Shown here one piece after another: positions 24,169 to 40,255 of a DNA stretch of 64,000 bases. A program made the position numbers and the translations under genes. This DNA is from Favolaschia claudopus. Its lineage: Eukaryota; Basidiomycota; Agaricomycetes; Agaricales; Mycenaceae. Location of the stretch: NCBI GenBank assembly GCA_037176885.1, contig JAWWNJ010000168.1:248001-312000 (forward strand), written 5' to 3'. The notes under the pieces are model-generated. The model saw nothing but the letters and a program-made list of their open reading frames with translations, was not told the DNA's origin and did no database searches. Every line of letters starts with the position of its first letter. The first letter of the stretch is position 1.

Positions 24169-26616
24169 ATGCTTCGTCTGGGTCGACTATGTGCTGGCCC
24201 ACTTGCAAGACATCCACCGGCTGAACTAGGTCTTGCCTTTGCTCGAGGGGCCCTCCCAAGTTCCACCAAGTTCCTTCATTTCACCCGCCATGCCAGCACT
24301 TCAACTTCCTCTTCTTCTGGATCCAAAAAATCCTCACCACCTCTTACGGGCAAGGGAAAACCCTCATCCTCTTCCCCCAAATCCTCTTTGAACCCCAAAC
24401 CACGCGCCGCGGAGGCTGCTGCACCCGCTGCACCAAAAAAAGTGCATGAACCCAAGCAACGGAAACACGGTCGCCTCAGCCGCAAAGCGCGTTCTCCGAC
24501 GCCCACAAAATGGATCAAACCCGCACCCCGCACACCAACTTCGCGTACCGTCTCCCGGAAAATGAGATGGCGCTACCGTCTCGAAACAAGCCCTCCTGCC
24601 CGCGTCAAGCGTTTCCGCCTCGGTTTCCACGTCCTCCGGCATTCTCAACCCTTTCAAAGAGGGCGGCGAGGCCGCATGTCGTCGGAGCTGCGTCGGAAGA
24701 TTGCGAAGAAGGGTGAGCTGCAGACGAGGCGGGGCCGCAAGCGATACGGTCGTCCAGAAATTTCGTTAAAGCGGCCACGGCGGTGGAATATGCCTTTACC
24801 GGAGGGCATTCTTCCTGCGTATGATGAAGCCTTGAAGCTCATTCGGAAGAACTCGTACAATGTGAGGAAGGAGGCGAATGTGCTGCGACGGGAGGTCGAC
24901 CGCTTGCATCGAGTACTCAGTGGGGAGGTGGAGGGCGAGAAGCTAGAAGGAGAGGCGAAGATTGCAATGGAGGCAGATCTCGAAGCCAAGCGCGGGAAGC
25001 TGCATATATTGGACGTGCAGAGCGAGGTCAATCTCCCGGAAGTGCGCTGGAGCGTAGCGAATGCCATGACGGACATGCACATCCCATCCCACCGACACCT
25101 CATCGAGCAGCGTTGGCGGAAGGACGGCGACCTGGATCTGCTGATGGAGCGTCTTCACCAAATGAATGTCATTCCCGACGTGTTACCGGTCATGCATCCC
25201 TCGGTCGACCTCCATGTTACTGCGCGTCTCATGCCTACTCATTTCGAGAGCCTCATGAAGCGTAATCGCTTCCAGCGCCGGGTCAACACTTTCAAGGAAG
25301 TAATACCAGGCAACTACTTGACGCCGCAACAAGTAAGTGCGGTTCTCAGAACCTTCATTCGGAAATTTGACTAGGATACAATTTCACAGACGCGCGTACC
25401 CCCCAAACTATATGCTAATGTCTTCCACACCGACGTGCGACTCTATACGATGCTGCTCGTTGATCCCGGTATGTTCGTCTGGTTTAACACCCGCTTTTAT
25501 CTCACAAGCCCCATCACAGACGTCCCCGACCCGGAGAACCAGACCTACTCAACATTCCTCCACTGGCTCAAGTAACATCACATCTTCCTTCCTTCGACTC
25601 ACGTCTCTAACACGCGCGTCCTTGCAGACCCAATATCCCACTTTCCGCCACGCATGTCGGCCGCATCCCGCTTTTGAACACCCACACGCGATACGTTCCC
25701 CCGCACCCCCAACGCGGCACACCGTATCATCGATACACTCTTCTGCTGCTGCCCCAGCCGCCGTTGCCAGGCATGAAGTACGTTGCGCCATCCATCGTCG
25801 ATGGGGATCGAACGTTGACACTCGTATCTCTTTTTTGCAGGTACAACCGCAACACCGAGGCCCTCCTCACTGCCCAGCAAGAACGCCTGTCCCAAAGTAT
25901 CCGCGACAGCTCCAACATCGCTGAGGCTCGCGCTGAGGATGTCGAGAAGGCGGTTGGCGAGGCGGATGGGTTGTCAGGTAATGGGTTTGCGTGTTGTTTT
26001 TTCTATGAAAATGAACTCATCGTCGACTTTGAGACATCGCGAGACTAGGCCGCTCCCGCACTCGGCACCCGACGCACCCGAACGCAGCCCTTCCCGAGCC
26101 CACCTCCGGCGAGGATCCCCTCAACCACTTTGTGACGCTGTCCCAGCAGATCGACGTCCCGGTGCGTTTCTCTCTCTCTCCTCAATTTCTCTTTCTCCAG
26201 CTTCCCTCTGACATTCTCGCTCACCCACCTCTATTATCGACCCCTCTCCGTAACAGGTCATCCCAGACGAGCAACGCCTGCACTTTGACGTGCGAGCATT
26301 CGTGAAGCAGTACGGTCTGAACGCTGCGATGGGGGGCGGAGCTCATATGTGGCGTGAGGTTTGGGATAATTATGTTGGTGCGGTGTATCGGTATGACCTA
26401 CGTGAGTGGACAGTTTTCTTTTTTTGACTTTCTTGCTTTTGGTTCTTATGTTCTTGCTCTTTGTTGAACATAAATATGGGTCGGCGAATACTGATGTTAA
26501 CTTATCCTTCAGATAAACCGCAGCCGATGTACGGCCGCCCCCCGAGAGAGGGCCGGCAAATGGAAGCGCAATCGGCGGCGCCGACGAAGAGGAGGAAGTA
26601 TCAAGTTGGGGCGTAG
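24169..26616 (+). CDS. mrpl35: Mitochondrial ribosomal protein mL38 (MRPL35 type)
   Basis: Large-subunit mitochondrial ribosomal protein with a phosphatidylethanolamine-binding protein (PEBP) fold. The start at 24169 gives a basic, Ser/Thr/Pro-rich presequence (MLRLGRLCAGPLARHPP) typical of mitochondrial import. A long helical segment follows (about residues 140-330), then the PEBP-like domain. That domain begins with PPKLYANVFHTDVRLYTMLLVDPDVPD after the intron ending near 25390. It contains FLHWLKPNIPLS, YVPPHPQRGTPYHRYTLLLLP and the C-terminal FDVRAFVKQYGL.AAMGGG.MWREVWD. At least seven short introns interrupt the second half. The last exon ends in a Lys/Arg-rich tail with TAG at 26614-26616. 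All exon phases I checked stay in frame. Confidence 0.92.
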
Positions 26617-29443
26617 TCGCGTGGACCTTCCATCAGACTCGACTGGAGGACGATTGATAATCTACTGCTGCTAATTTGGATGCTAATACGTAGAGGTTCG
26701 AAGAAATGAATACCAGCGATACTCAACAGTCCTGCTACGTTTTTCTCCCTTCCCCCCTCTGGTTTCCACATAACATATCAGTCTCCTTCGATCATGAGGG
26801 ATGTCAACTCGAGGAAGAAGTCACCTTTCACGCCAGCGCTAACGAAGACAGACTCGAGACTCTGAACCGGCCTTTCGTTCTGGGGATCTCTACTTCGACG
26901 TGAGCAGCGAAGTCGAGTGAAGCCTTGAATATGTGAAGTCACTATTTCCGTCATGGCATTCACAGGCTCGACGCTTCTCGGCGCCACCTCAATCCTACTT
27001 AATAAGCCTTCGACACATTCTTGTACTTCCCCGCGCCACCATTCATTGGATCGATCTAAGTAACCTCAATACATGCTGCCATACCACATCTTTGTCTGCT
27101 TTGTCTCGTATTGTCTAGAAATCTCTTCCTTCACTTCTTTCTCGTTCTCTACGTGCACAATGGAATGCGGGAGGTTCGCGATAACTTACGAGGCCAGTTC
27201 ATCTCCGTTTTCATAATCCCAACGAGTCGGACTCCCTCGTGACGAATTTTCTGGCCTCTATCCTTTGGTCGCTCAATCGCCGAGTCTTGTTATAGAGTTT
27301 ATAGAGTGTTATGGATTACATCGAGGTACAACCCTTCCCGTTCTTGGCCAATTGAGATTCCGCGCACAGGGCGAGCTGTCACCAGCGCCTTCTTCCAGCC
27401 ATTGCACTTCCTTTCCCGTCGCTTGCCAATCGTGGAGGCTCCTTCGACGGACTTCCGTGTCCCACGCTTTGAGGCCTCTGCACGCACTTTGGTGTCCGTT
27501 AACTCCCCATATTCTCTTCTGGTGTCGGGGAAGTGGACTATAGACGGCCGACGCTTACTCTCCCGTTAGAGGTAGCTTGTTATTCTCTATTCTCGCCGCG
27601 ACGCTGTAACCCCTAGCTGAACAATGGTAGCCCAAAGCTGCGGAAATGACGCTGCTGAAGAGATACTAAATCTATCGTGTTCAATCGATTGGCACGGAGA
27701 CAGTCTGCGCCGATTTCAGTTACCTTCTATGTCTTTTACAGAAATGAATGGCGCCAGTTTATATGATATAATATGAAGACCCTGAGCTCAATGCTATGAT
27801 CCATAAGCGCCCATATAGTACACTATCAGAATCCGTCGATTGCGCTTTTCAACTTACTTCTGAACTATGTGCTACGAGTGCATGTAACCGGTATCTCATT
27901 CAATTTGCTGATACCCTCTGGGAAAGCCCGTCCGCGTCCGGTATGTACCATAAGGCGTACCGGGAGTTCGCGTGCAGCCTACTATTTGGTGGCGCCGACA
28001 CAGATCCTTCACAGCTAACAATCTGTTCATCGTTCGTTCGTGCTATGCCTCGAGGCGACCCTGTCCCGCTGTGGTGGCACTGGCAGAACATCTACAGCCT
28101 ATGGGCGGCTGCAGAGGAAGATCGGGACAGCAGAATTCATGAAGCCAATAGGCGGCAAATAGGATACCTACGGACATGAAAGATCGAGGGATGATATGAT
28201 GAACAGCAAGAGAATGATAAGTTCCGATGTTGTCGAGAATGGTTTTTACTGCTTTCAGGCATTTGATTCGCAGGCGGCAAGAAACTATATGTAGTATCTG
28301 GGTATTGTGGCGTGGGGTGAGTGTCGGAGAAAACTGAGGCCGCGGAGTGAAGGCAATTGCGGAGGGTAGTCGGGCATCGTTCATACCATCGATATGTTTG
28401 CGCCCGCTGTCTATCGTTCAACCTGCTTGTATTGAGTTGTAAATTCGCAGCTCCTCCAATCGGGCCGGCGGATGGCCGGGGATAATAGACTACATTTCCA
28501 GAAAAGGCGATTAAAGTTCAAATTGTTTTGATCGTACTATCCTCCAGTCGGAAATACTGGCTGAGCACAGTGAATTGAATCGCACGAAGAGACGGTAGTG
28601 TAGCGGACGTGCCTGGCAATTTCATTTCCGTGAGATGACATCCTTTAGGCCGGCTAATTGCCCTCGGAGACCTGAGGCTCGGTTTGAGCAATCAACCAAC
28701 CAAAAGAAAACCCGAGATTCCACTTCATCACACTCGAATTACTATACCCAGTAAATATCTACCGGCCCGCGTAGGACATAACAAGTCATCCTTGAGCTAG
28801 CCCCGACGAAAAAAAAGGGGGGTTGAAGGATTCGGGCATCTCGGAAGCTGGAAGACTGTCAGCTCTGTTTGCGCGCCGGGCAGGAACGAGAGAACACGAG
28901 CAATTATTGACGTTTTTGATGCTGTCAGGCGGAGCCGCGAACGTTTGAACGTTGGAGGAAGCCGGGCAGACGTTCTTCGTCCGCGGGAGGCAATCGAATA
29001 CGATCAAGGGCGAAAGTAGCACACGACCAAATCGAAAGCAGACGAGGAATTAGCGGGGATTAATTTGATTTAAAAAGCAGTGAGAAGAATGAACGTCCAA
29101 CGAGGAAATTTGCGCAAGTCGCGTCCAACTGACGTGGATGATACGAGAGGAAATGCCAAAACGAAAGAGAAAAACCGTCAGAAATGACGGTGCGGCGCAT
29201 AAGAACTTCGTTGTTCGAATACAGAGTAAAGCAAAACCGGCCTCGCGCTAAGGCAACTTCAGCGGCCTGTGAATGACGGACAGCATAATTTCAAAACTGG
29301 GTCAAGGTGAGATATTCTTTTGAACAGCAGAACGTGTCCATATGGAGAATTTTATGTTGCAGTTGATGTTGTTGAGCAAGAACCAAAGCGGTGGTGATAG
29401 AGTCCCAGAACGGATGACAATTGTCTGTTCGGAGAAGAACAAG
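26617..29443. other. Intergenic, no supported gene
   Basis: No recognisable gene. A 127-codon ATG-started frame on the plus strand (27796-28179) has aromatic and charged residues but no domain I know and no obvious splice partners. Near its distal end, 29277-29290 carries a 14-bp match to 6965-6978, in the same relative position downstream of the two MEI4-like copies. Confidence 0.45.
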
Positions 29444-31101
29444 TTACTGTTGAATTGGTGCTGGAGGGATGTCCTCCATTTCGTTCATTCGAAGATCTGT
29501 TGCGAGGTCCTGAACATCGCCAATCCACCGCCAGTACTTCTCCGCAACGCCCAAAATCATCTGGAAACCCACTTCATCAACGACATCTGGATTTATGTTG
29601 TCTGGATCCCCTGCGGAAAACGTCCTCTCGCGATCATGGTTTTGATTCGGAAGGGAAGTTTCGTCGACGCTCGTAGAGTGCGGGGTTTTGCGACATCGAC
29701 TGATAACACGAGAGAGGGAATCTGCGATATTGCGCTCAGAAACAGCGCTGGTCGTCACAGATTTGGAGGAGTGTGTGGAGTCTTCTGCCGAGGATGGAGT
29801 AAAGACGACGTGAAGGACAGTACATAGATACCACAGTGCATCTTTTCGTGCTAGAACACCAATGCGATGTTCACGTGTACGCGAATGTTCATCCTTCGTC
29901 TGTTGAGGTGAGAGGAGTTTCTCGAGTTCTCGAAGCGCAGTTGAAGCAATTGTGGCACGGAGGTTGTCTTCAAAAGCAGACGTGGCAGAAAGTAACGGCG
30001 ATAATGCGCTTTCCAAAATGTGCAAAACGTCAGGTCGCAGATCGACGGGCAGTGTCGACGAGGACTTCGCAGGGAATAGAAAGGTTAGAAATCGGCAAGA
30101 TAGAGGACTGAATGATTCGATGATCGGGCTGAAGATAGATGTGATGAGAGCATCCAAGAAACGGTTCATAAGACCAGACACAGTGGTTTGATTTATAGCG
30201 CGTTTCGGTTTGCGCGACAAGAAAGCAAGAGACGAAGAAATGAGATGCTGCAACAAAATCGCCAGACTCTGCAACGTCTGTAGTTGAGTGGTAACGGTGA
30301 TTTCTGTAGAGCGCAGGATGGGAAGCAGGACATTCGCAATGCTAGTGAACGTTCTCACTGCAGTAGATGACAGAAGGGAACGCTGAGCAGCCGTTACAGG
30401 TACTTCCGATGAAGACAACGCAGAGGTTAGCTGCTGGAAAGCGGAAAGATTCGCGAAAAGCGAAGTCGAAGTGGGAAGGCTAGCCAATTCCTTGCCTAGT
30501 GCAAGTCACCGAATTAATATTGTTTGCGAATCTGAACCGAATCAAACTCACGACCATGTAGATCTTCGAGCAAGGCTTCGAGGTTGATCTTTCTAGGAGC
30601 CTCAACAGGCTTTTCCGGTGCTTTCTTCTTTGCCTTCCGCTTGACTGGTTGGCTGTTGTTCGGTGCTGCATCACTTAGAGCAGGGGGTGGTGCAGCGAGG
30701 TTTTCTTGACCACCATAAGTATGTTCAATTTAATATCGAGAACCAATAGCAGCAACGCACTAATTTGCTCCTCTTCGTATTTCGCTTTGAGGTCAGCAAC
30801 TTCTTTCTCCAAGGCAAGCGCACGCGTTTTCCATGGTCCATCATCCTGAGATGAAGGGGCAGACGGAGGAAACTTATTACGGAGATGGAGCACATATGCT
30901 AACGTCGATTAATGAACAAGCTCTTTAGGGACTGGACCCTGCAGTACGGCGTACAGGCGCAAGACTCTTCAGCTGGCTTGAATTTCAGGGCTGTCAAGGC
31001 CTGATGAATGCTGAAGATATGGTATCGAATCGAGTGGGAAGACGTCAACATACAATAGCAATTCTGAGGCGGTCGGCTTCAGATGGTGGCGGGCTTGTCA
31101 T
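29444..31101 (-). CDS. mei4: MEI4-like meiotic recombination protein, copy B
   Basis: Inverted duplicate of the gene at 5113. Start codon at 31101 (MTSPPPSEADRLRIAI); an upstream in-frame ATG at 31107 is also possible. The introns sit at the same places as in copy A: after RIAI, after ESCA, after the EEEQI coiled coil and after the EDLHG segment. Reading frames remain open, so this copy may be functional. Over the region starting ADLP/ASLP, I count about 38 differences in about 320 aligned residues (roughly 88% identity). Homology stops after YWRWIGDV. Copy B then reads a different short tail, DLATDLRMNEMEDIPPAP, and stops at 29444-29446, with no equivalent of the C-terminal helical exon suggested for copy A. 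It is divergent from the Dnmt2 gene, with 125 bp between start codons. Confidence 0.65.
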
Positions 31102-31159
31102 GGGCATCAGCAAAGATTCGAGGTGGCGGAGGGTGAGGCCGCTTCAACTACTTATTTAA

Positions 31160-31174
31160 ACTCCGACTCGGAGT
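31160..31174. promoter_or_regulatory. Palindrome in the MEI4-B / Dnmt2 divergent promoter
   Basis: ACTCCGACTCGGAGT, the reverse complement of the element at 5027-5041. It lies between the divergent start codons at 31101 (-) and 31227 (+), so it could act on both genes. The surrounding 80-110 bp are homologous to the MEI4-A upstream region. Confidence 0.4.
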
Positions 31175-31226
31175 TGTTCCGCCATCAAACCCGAGGTTGA
31201 ACTTGAACCACCACGACCACATTAAA

Positions 31227-32563
31227 ATGAGGGCACTCGAGTTCTACAGCGGGATAGGTCGGATAGTGATTTTCTTGTTTCTTGATTTGACTTATAATCA
31301 TTGTAGGTGGCCTGCATCTGGCCCTTTCCCGCAGCAATCTTCCAGTTCCAGTCACCGTCATTCACGCCTTCGACTGGGATCAAAATGCCTGTGAAGTCTA
31401 TTCTGCAAATTTCGGGTCCGGGATCTCGAGCAAAGTGCCCCAAGTCAGCATTTTGCGCGTTATGTCGCTCAAATTTAATACAGACAGATATAGCAACCCT
31501 GAATGCGGCTTATCTGGCGTCCTTAAAAACTGAACTGTGGCTGCTTTCGCCCGCTTGCCAGCCCTACACGGTTCTTAACCCATCTGCAAAGGGTGAATTA
31601 GACCCTCGAGCAAAATCTTTCCTTCATCTGGTCCAGAATGTCCTCCCGGAGCTTGTACGGTTGGATGCGTACCCCACACATTTCCTCGTTGAGAATGTGG
31701 GCGGATTTGAAGTAGGTAGATTATCGTTGGAAAGATTTTTTCACCTAAGACGAGTGCGTATAATAGACATCAAGCACTCGAGATCTTCTTCTCTCAACTC
31801 TTCGCGACCTTGGATACACGACGGCCGAATTTCTGCTTACCCCGCTACAGTTCGGAATCCCTAATTCTCGCCTGCGGTACTATCTTCTTGCGAAAAAGTC
31901 TCCTCTCTCTTTTCAAGGCTTTCCAAGCGACGGCAACGAAGCTCTGCATTATCTTCCTGGACATGGCAACAAGCCATGGGTTGATTCTCGCTCACTTGAA
32001 TCCAACATCGATGACGATGTCCCTGAAATACGGGAATTCCTGGACGCTGATCCTGTCGACAACTGTCGAGTGCCTGACAAAGTTCTTTGCAAATGGGGTC
32101 GCCTGTTCGACATCGTCCTCCCGTCGTCCCGACGGACGTGCTGTTTTACACGCGGTATCATTTTCGTTGCTTGATAATTGAGGTGGACTGAATATCTCCA
32201 GGCTATACACAACTTGTCGAACGGGCTGGTTCGATTCTCCAAATGAACGAGACCCAAGATGTAGTATCCTATCTCTCTCTCCCCATGATCTGAGCTCATA
32301 TTTCGCAGACAACGATAGTGTTCAACGAATTTCTCGAAGCTCAATCCGCCAACAAGCCGGATGCAGTCCGTCTTTTGGATACACTGCGACTGCGTTACTT
32401 TTCACCCGAAGAGTTGCTTCGGTTATTTTGCTTTACGCCACCTGGCCATACCTTCGTTTGGCCGCCAGGGATCTCGCGCAAGACAAAATATCGGCTGATT
32501 GGAAACAGCGTCAACGTCAAAGTCGTTCAAGAGCTTATCGAATATCTCTTTCAAGAGCGCTGA
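31227..32563 (+). CDS. dnmt2: Dnmt2-type tRNA (cytosine-5) methyltransferase
   Basis: Member of the Dnmt2/TRDMT1 family, which methylates C38 of tRNA-Asp (and others) using S-adenosylmethionine. Exons join in frame through at least five short introns. Motif I is split by the first intron (MRALEFYSGIG then GLHLAL). The motif IV catalytic cysteine lies in LLSPACQPYT, ENVGGFE is motif VI, and STRDLLLSTLRDLGY and GIPNSRLRYYLLAKK follow. The Dnmt2-specific CFT signature appears as RRTCCFTRGYTQLVE. The C terminus has LRLRYFSPEELLRLFCF and the motif X sequence YRLIGNSVNVKVV, ending QER with TGA at 32561-32563. Motif IV reads PAC where animal Dnmt2 has PPC. It shares a short divergent upstream region with MEI4-B. 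Confidence 0.93.
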
Positions 32564-33368
32564 AACCCCAGGGCTACCCTCCACCACTCGGCAGCGCGAC
32601 CCTTAGGACCGTGCGTCAACCCATGCAATATATCACAATAATCACAAATCGTTACAGCTCCGTCGATATTGGCGTCCACGCTGTTCCTCCAACATATTCA
32701 GGAGCGATTCCTCCTGAACCAGAAAGTGCGTGGCTATCGGCGTGATCGTACACGCGCATATGCTGGCAGTGGCTATTGGTAAGGTTGAGTGCATGGATCG
32801 CATCCACCGCCGAGAAGATCGTTAGAGTAAATGACAGAGGCAGAATCGCAGATTATTCGAGTTGAAAATCTCGGGTTCTAATTCGCCGTACCAAACTAGG
32901 GCGTTTCCGATACAGAGGCTGAGCCGCTCCTTCGTATAAAAGGGTCACGAGTTGACGAAAGCTGTAAGAATTGTTTCGCGATTCGCTGATGATCGCACGC
33001 TTTACTGCTGTTGCTGGCTAGTTTTCTTGATATATATTCGAGCTTCATCTTCATCGACATCTGGCTATTGGTTTTCACATCTCCGGATTGTTTTCTCTCT
33101 CTCTCTCTCAACTCACAGGACAACCTGCAATTGTGCCCACCAGTCTCGCTCGCTGGTAATGTATGCATATGTTCTCGGGCATACCTTCCCATCACGCACC
33201 CGAGTCAGATATAAATACCAATCTTCCTTGGGCACGTTTGGGCGGTCGGAAATGCCGTCGCCATCCCAATGCAACTATACAATTACAAGCGAGGGAGCTT
33301 CCACCATACACTCTAATTATTTCTAACCGTGTGCTGTACAACGTCTTGTGCTGGGACAAATCAACTCC
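32564..33368. other. Intergenic with an orphan TATA box
   Basis: No supported gene. A strong TATA box (TATAAAAGG, 32935-32943, plus strand) is followed about 50 bp later by an ATG opening MIARFTAVAG, then a (CT)n tract and an acceptor-like CAG at 33119. No convincing reading frame could be completed. It may drive a small gene or non-coding transcript, or be a chance match. Confidence 0.35.
32935..32943 (+). promoter_or_regulatory. Strong TATA box without an assigned gene
   Basis: TATAAAAGG on the plus strand, in a gene-free stretch between Dnmt2 and Prp16, is a near-perfect TATA consensus. No downstream coding frame could be defended. Confidence 0.3.
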
Positions 33369-38148
<4,780 letters not shown>

Positions 38149-38184
38149 AAAGAGTCAAGCGATTATGTAATCACGAGCTCTCTT

Positions 38185-38807
38185 ATGCCGGACGCAACGA
38201 CGAGTACGAGTCAACGGTATTCCGCTAGCCTCATAGATTGACCGAAATGCAGCTCGATATGCTGCAGCGGCGCGCGCACCGCTAATCAAGTCCCCCAGCC
38301 TACGCGTCCCACGTCCAGTGAAGCCCAATTCCTCTGTTTGAGTTGCTGATTGACCTAATTACTCCAGGTACCTCTACCTCCGGACATCCACCCGCTCCCT
38401 GACTCTGTAACACCATACGCAAGTTTCGTATCTTTATTTCTATCCTATACTTAACCTTTCTTCAGTTCGTTTATCCATTCACGCTTGAACCCCATGTTCT
38501 AACACTTGAGTCATCCCGACGTGCAACGCTAGCTGCGCACGCAACACGTCGAGAGGAATACCTGCGCTTACGTGCCGAAGAGAAAGAGAGACGGAAGCGC
38601 GATGCTCTGCGCCGTATCGCTCCAGGTTTCGAGCCTGAAGGCCATTTGCTAGTCCCAACGAAACGATCATCCATCATCGCAACCGCCCCATCCGCTTCTC
38701 CTCTCCAACCGCCACCACCACCGAAGTCAGTCATGGAAGATTTGGTGGACCAGCTGGCTGCGTTGGACTCTGCTTCAAGCTCTCCAGTGCCCGGACCAAG
38801 ACAATAG
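38185..38807 (+). CDS. Small protein of unknown function, divergent from Prp16
   Basis: Four-exon model assembled by eye: 38185-38203, 38253-38317, 38368-38427 and 38466-38807 (19, 65, 60 and 342 bases; 161 residues; in frame throughout, canonical GT..AG introns of 38-50 bp). It begins MPDATTTRYAAAARAPLIKS, continues with LPPDIHPLPDSV and YPFTLEPHVLTLESSRR, then a charged helix (EEYLRLRAEEKERRKRDALR) and RRIAPGFEPEG. A Pro-rich stretch precedes a C-terminal MEDLVDQLAALDS helix. The composition looks like a genuine conserved protein, but I do not recognise its function. Transcription must start within, or overlap, the Prp16 5' region. Confidence 0.6.
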
Positions 38808-39075
38808 CAATTGGATATGATGTGTATGTTATATTGTATGAGTGCAATGTACTAACAGCTCCGCTACCGGAAGGCAACACGCTAGTTGTTTCTACAAGTC
38901 TGCTACTCTCTTCCTGCACGGTCGACTCGTCGTTTGGTCGTCCGCCCTACCTCTCAATTTACTGCAGTGTGGGCTGCGAGGATTTTTGCCTGCGGAGAAA
39001 CAGATCAGGTTACAATCTCACAACAAAACTTCTCGACGTACACAGCGCTCCACGGGTTCGGGAGTTTCTTGACCT
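38808..39075. other. Short convergent intergenic region
   Basis: Non-coding stretch between the 3' ends of two convergent genes; nothing notable seen. Confidence 0.4.
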
Positions 39076-39666
39076 TCAACGCGGCCACTTGTGGCATCGC
39101 CTGCAAATGCCCGTCAGACCACGCTCTGTGGCTGGGATAGATAAACGTACGAGTTGTATCTTCTCCTGCTTCCTCCGCATCGCACGCGTGCGAGCAAGGC
39201 TCACATCGCGAACTGCGAGACAGTCGTCCTCGACTTGGGACTCTTCACCCTCCTCGATTGTCTCCTGCTCCTCCGCCACTTTCAGTGACCAACGAATGAT
39301 CCGCAGCTCCTTCGACGTATGGCGCTGCATGTGCGGGGCGACTGGCGACGACGACGGGTTATCCCTCAAAGGGATTGTCGCCTGCACCTGCTCATTAGCA
39401 GATTCCCTCCTCTTAAGAGCCTGCGTGCGGAACGTGCGCAGTTCATCGGACGTATTTCTCGACATGTACGGAGGGACTGCGAAGGGCCGCGTAGGCGAAG
39501 TGGGGGATTGACTATCCCAATGCCTGATTGTTGCCGACTCCGCACAAGGCGGGGGCACGCTCGGCAACACATAGATGGGAGAGCGCGCGGGGCAAGGCGC
39601 GGAGGTGTGCAGAATGGCCGTCGTCGACGAGGCAGACAGCTTGCGGAAAGCAGTGGCGATAGACAT
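39076..39666 (-). CDS. Unknown protein with an internal repeat
   Basis: Single open frame of 196 residues with an ATG at 39666 and a TATA-like TATATAA (39757-39763, minus strand) about 91 bp upstream. The N terminus (MSIATAFRKLSASSTTAI) is Ser/Thr-rich with few acidic residues and could be a mitochondrial targeting signal. Residues 66-83 and 111-128 are an internal repeat of the form P-[YH]-M-x-R-[NH]-T-S-[DK]-E-L-R. An acidic patch (EEQETIEEGEESQ) and a basic tail follow. I do not recognise a family. A 31-bp GT..AG segment near the end might be an intron, which would shorten the C terminus. Confidence 0.45.
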   Translation of the reverse strand: MSIATAFRKLSASSTTAILHTSAPCPARSPIYVLPSVPPPCAESATIRHWDSQSPTSPTRPFAVPPYMSRNTSDELRTFRTQALKRRESANEQVQATIPLRDNPSSSPVAPHMQRHTSKELRIIRWSLKVAEEQETIEEGEESQVEDDCLAVRDVSLARTRAMRRKQEKIQLVRLSIPATERGLTGICRRCHKWPR

Positions 39667-39756
39667 GATGATATGCTGGTGGGTTGTTGTGTTGTTGTTG
39701 AATGTGGCGGTTGTGTTGGATGAATCGGTGAAAGAGGACGCTGAAATTCGGACGGC

Positions 39757-39763
39757 TTATATA
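39757..39763 (-). promoter_or_regulatory. TATA box of the 39076-39666 gene
   Basis: TATATAA on the minus strand, about 91 bp upstream of the ATG at 39666. It supports transcription of that otherwise uncertain ORF. Confidence 0.4.
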
Positions 39764-40255
39764 CCTCTCGGCGCGGAGTGTTCAGGATGTGAGACTTCGG
39801 ATTTCGCCTGGGCATTTCGGCGAGTCTCACAATTTTTTCTGGCAAAAACATGTCTCCTTCATGGATAGGAGGCGGATGTCTTACTGCTGACGCTGAAAAC
39901 CCGTCGGAAGTGCCGAGCCCGAGCAAAGACATAGCGGCGACTTGGAATATTATCCGAGACCTCCACAGGCGTCACGCATCATGTTTCTGAAAACATTTGC
40001 AGTTGAACGACAAAGCAATTGAAGTGACTACTGTAATGTGTAGTAAATACGATTGACAATATGGCTCAAAATTGTATTGGATGCAAGCTTCCAGGCCCAG
40101 AACGGGTACACACCGTAGCTAGAGGTCGACCATTTCCTTAGTACTTACTATATACCAGCTGAATTACGATTTCGTGAATTGCACGGCGACGCGTCCAAAA
40201 TTGGCGCGGGGCAAACTTTGTCACGTTACCGCTTTTGTTCAGCTTTCGCGCTGCA
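39764..40255. other. Intergenic upstream of the Dbf2-like kinase
   Basis: No gene seen. It presumably contains the promoter of the kinase gene that begins at 40256. Confidence 0.4.

Noticed and set aside
27796..28179. 127-codon plus-strand ORF
   Set aside because: It looks faintly protein-like but has no known motif, promoter or splice partners.
32845..32895. B-box-like GGGTTCTAATTC
   Set aside because: No matching A box or cloverleaf could be folded upstream.
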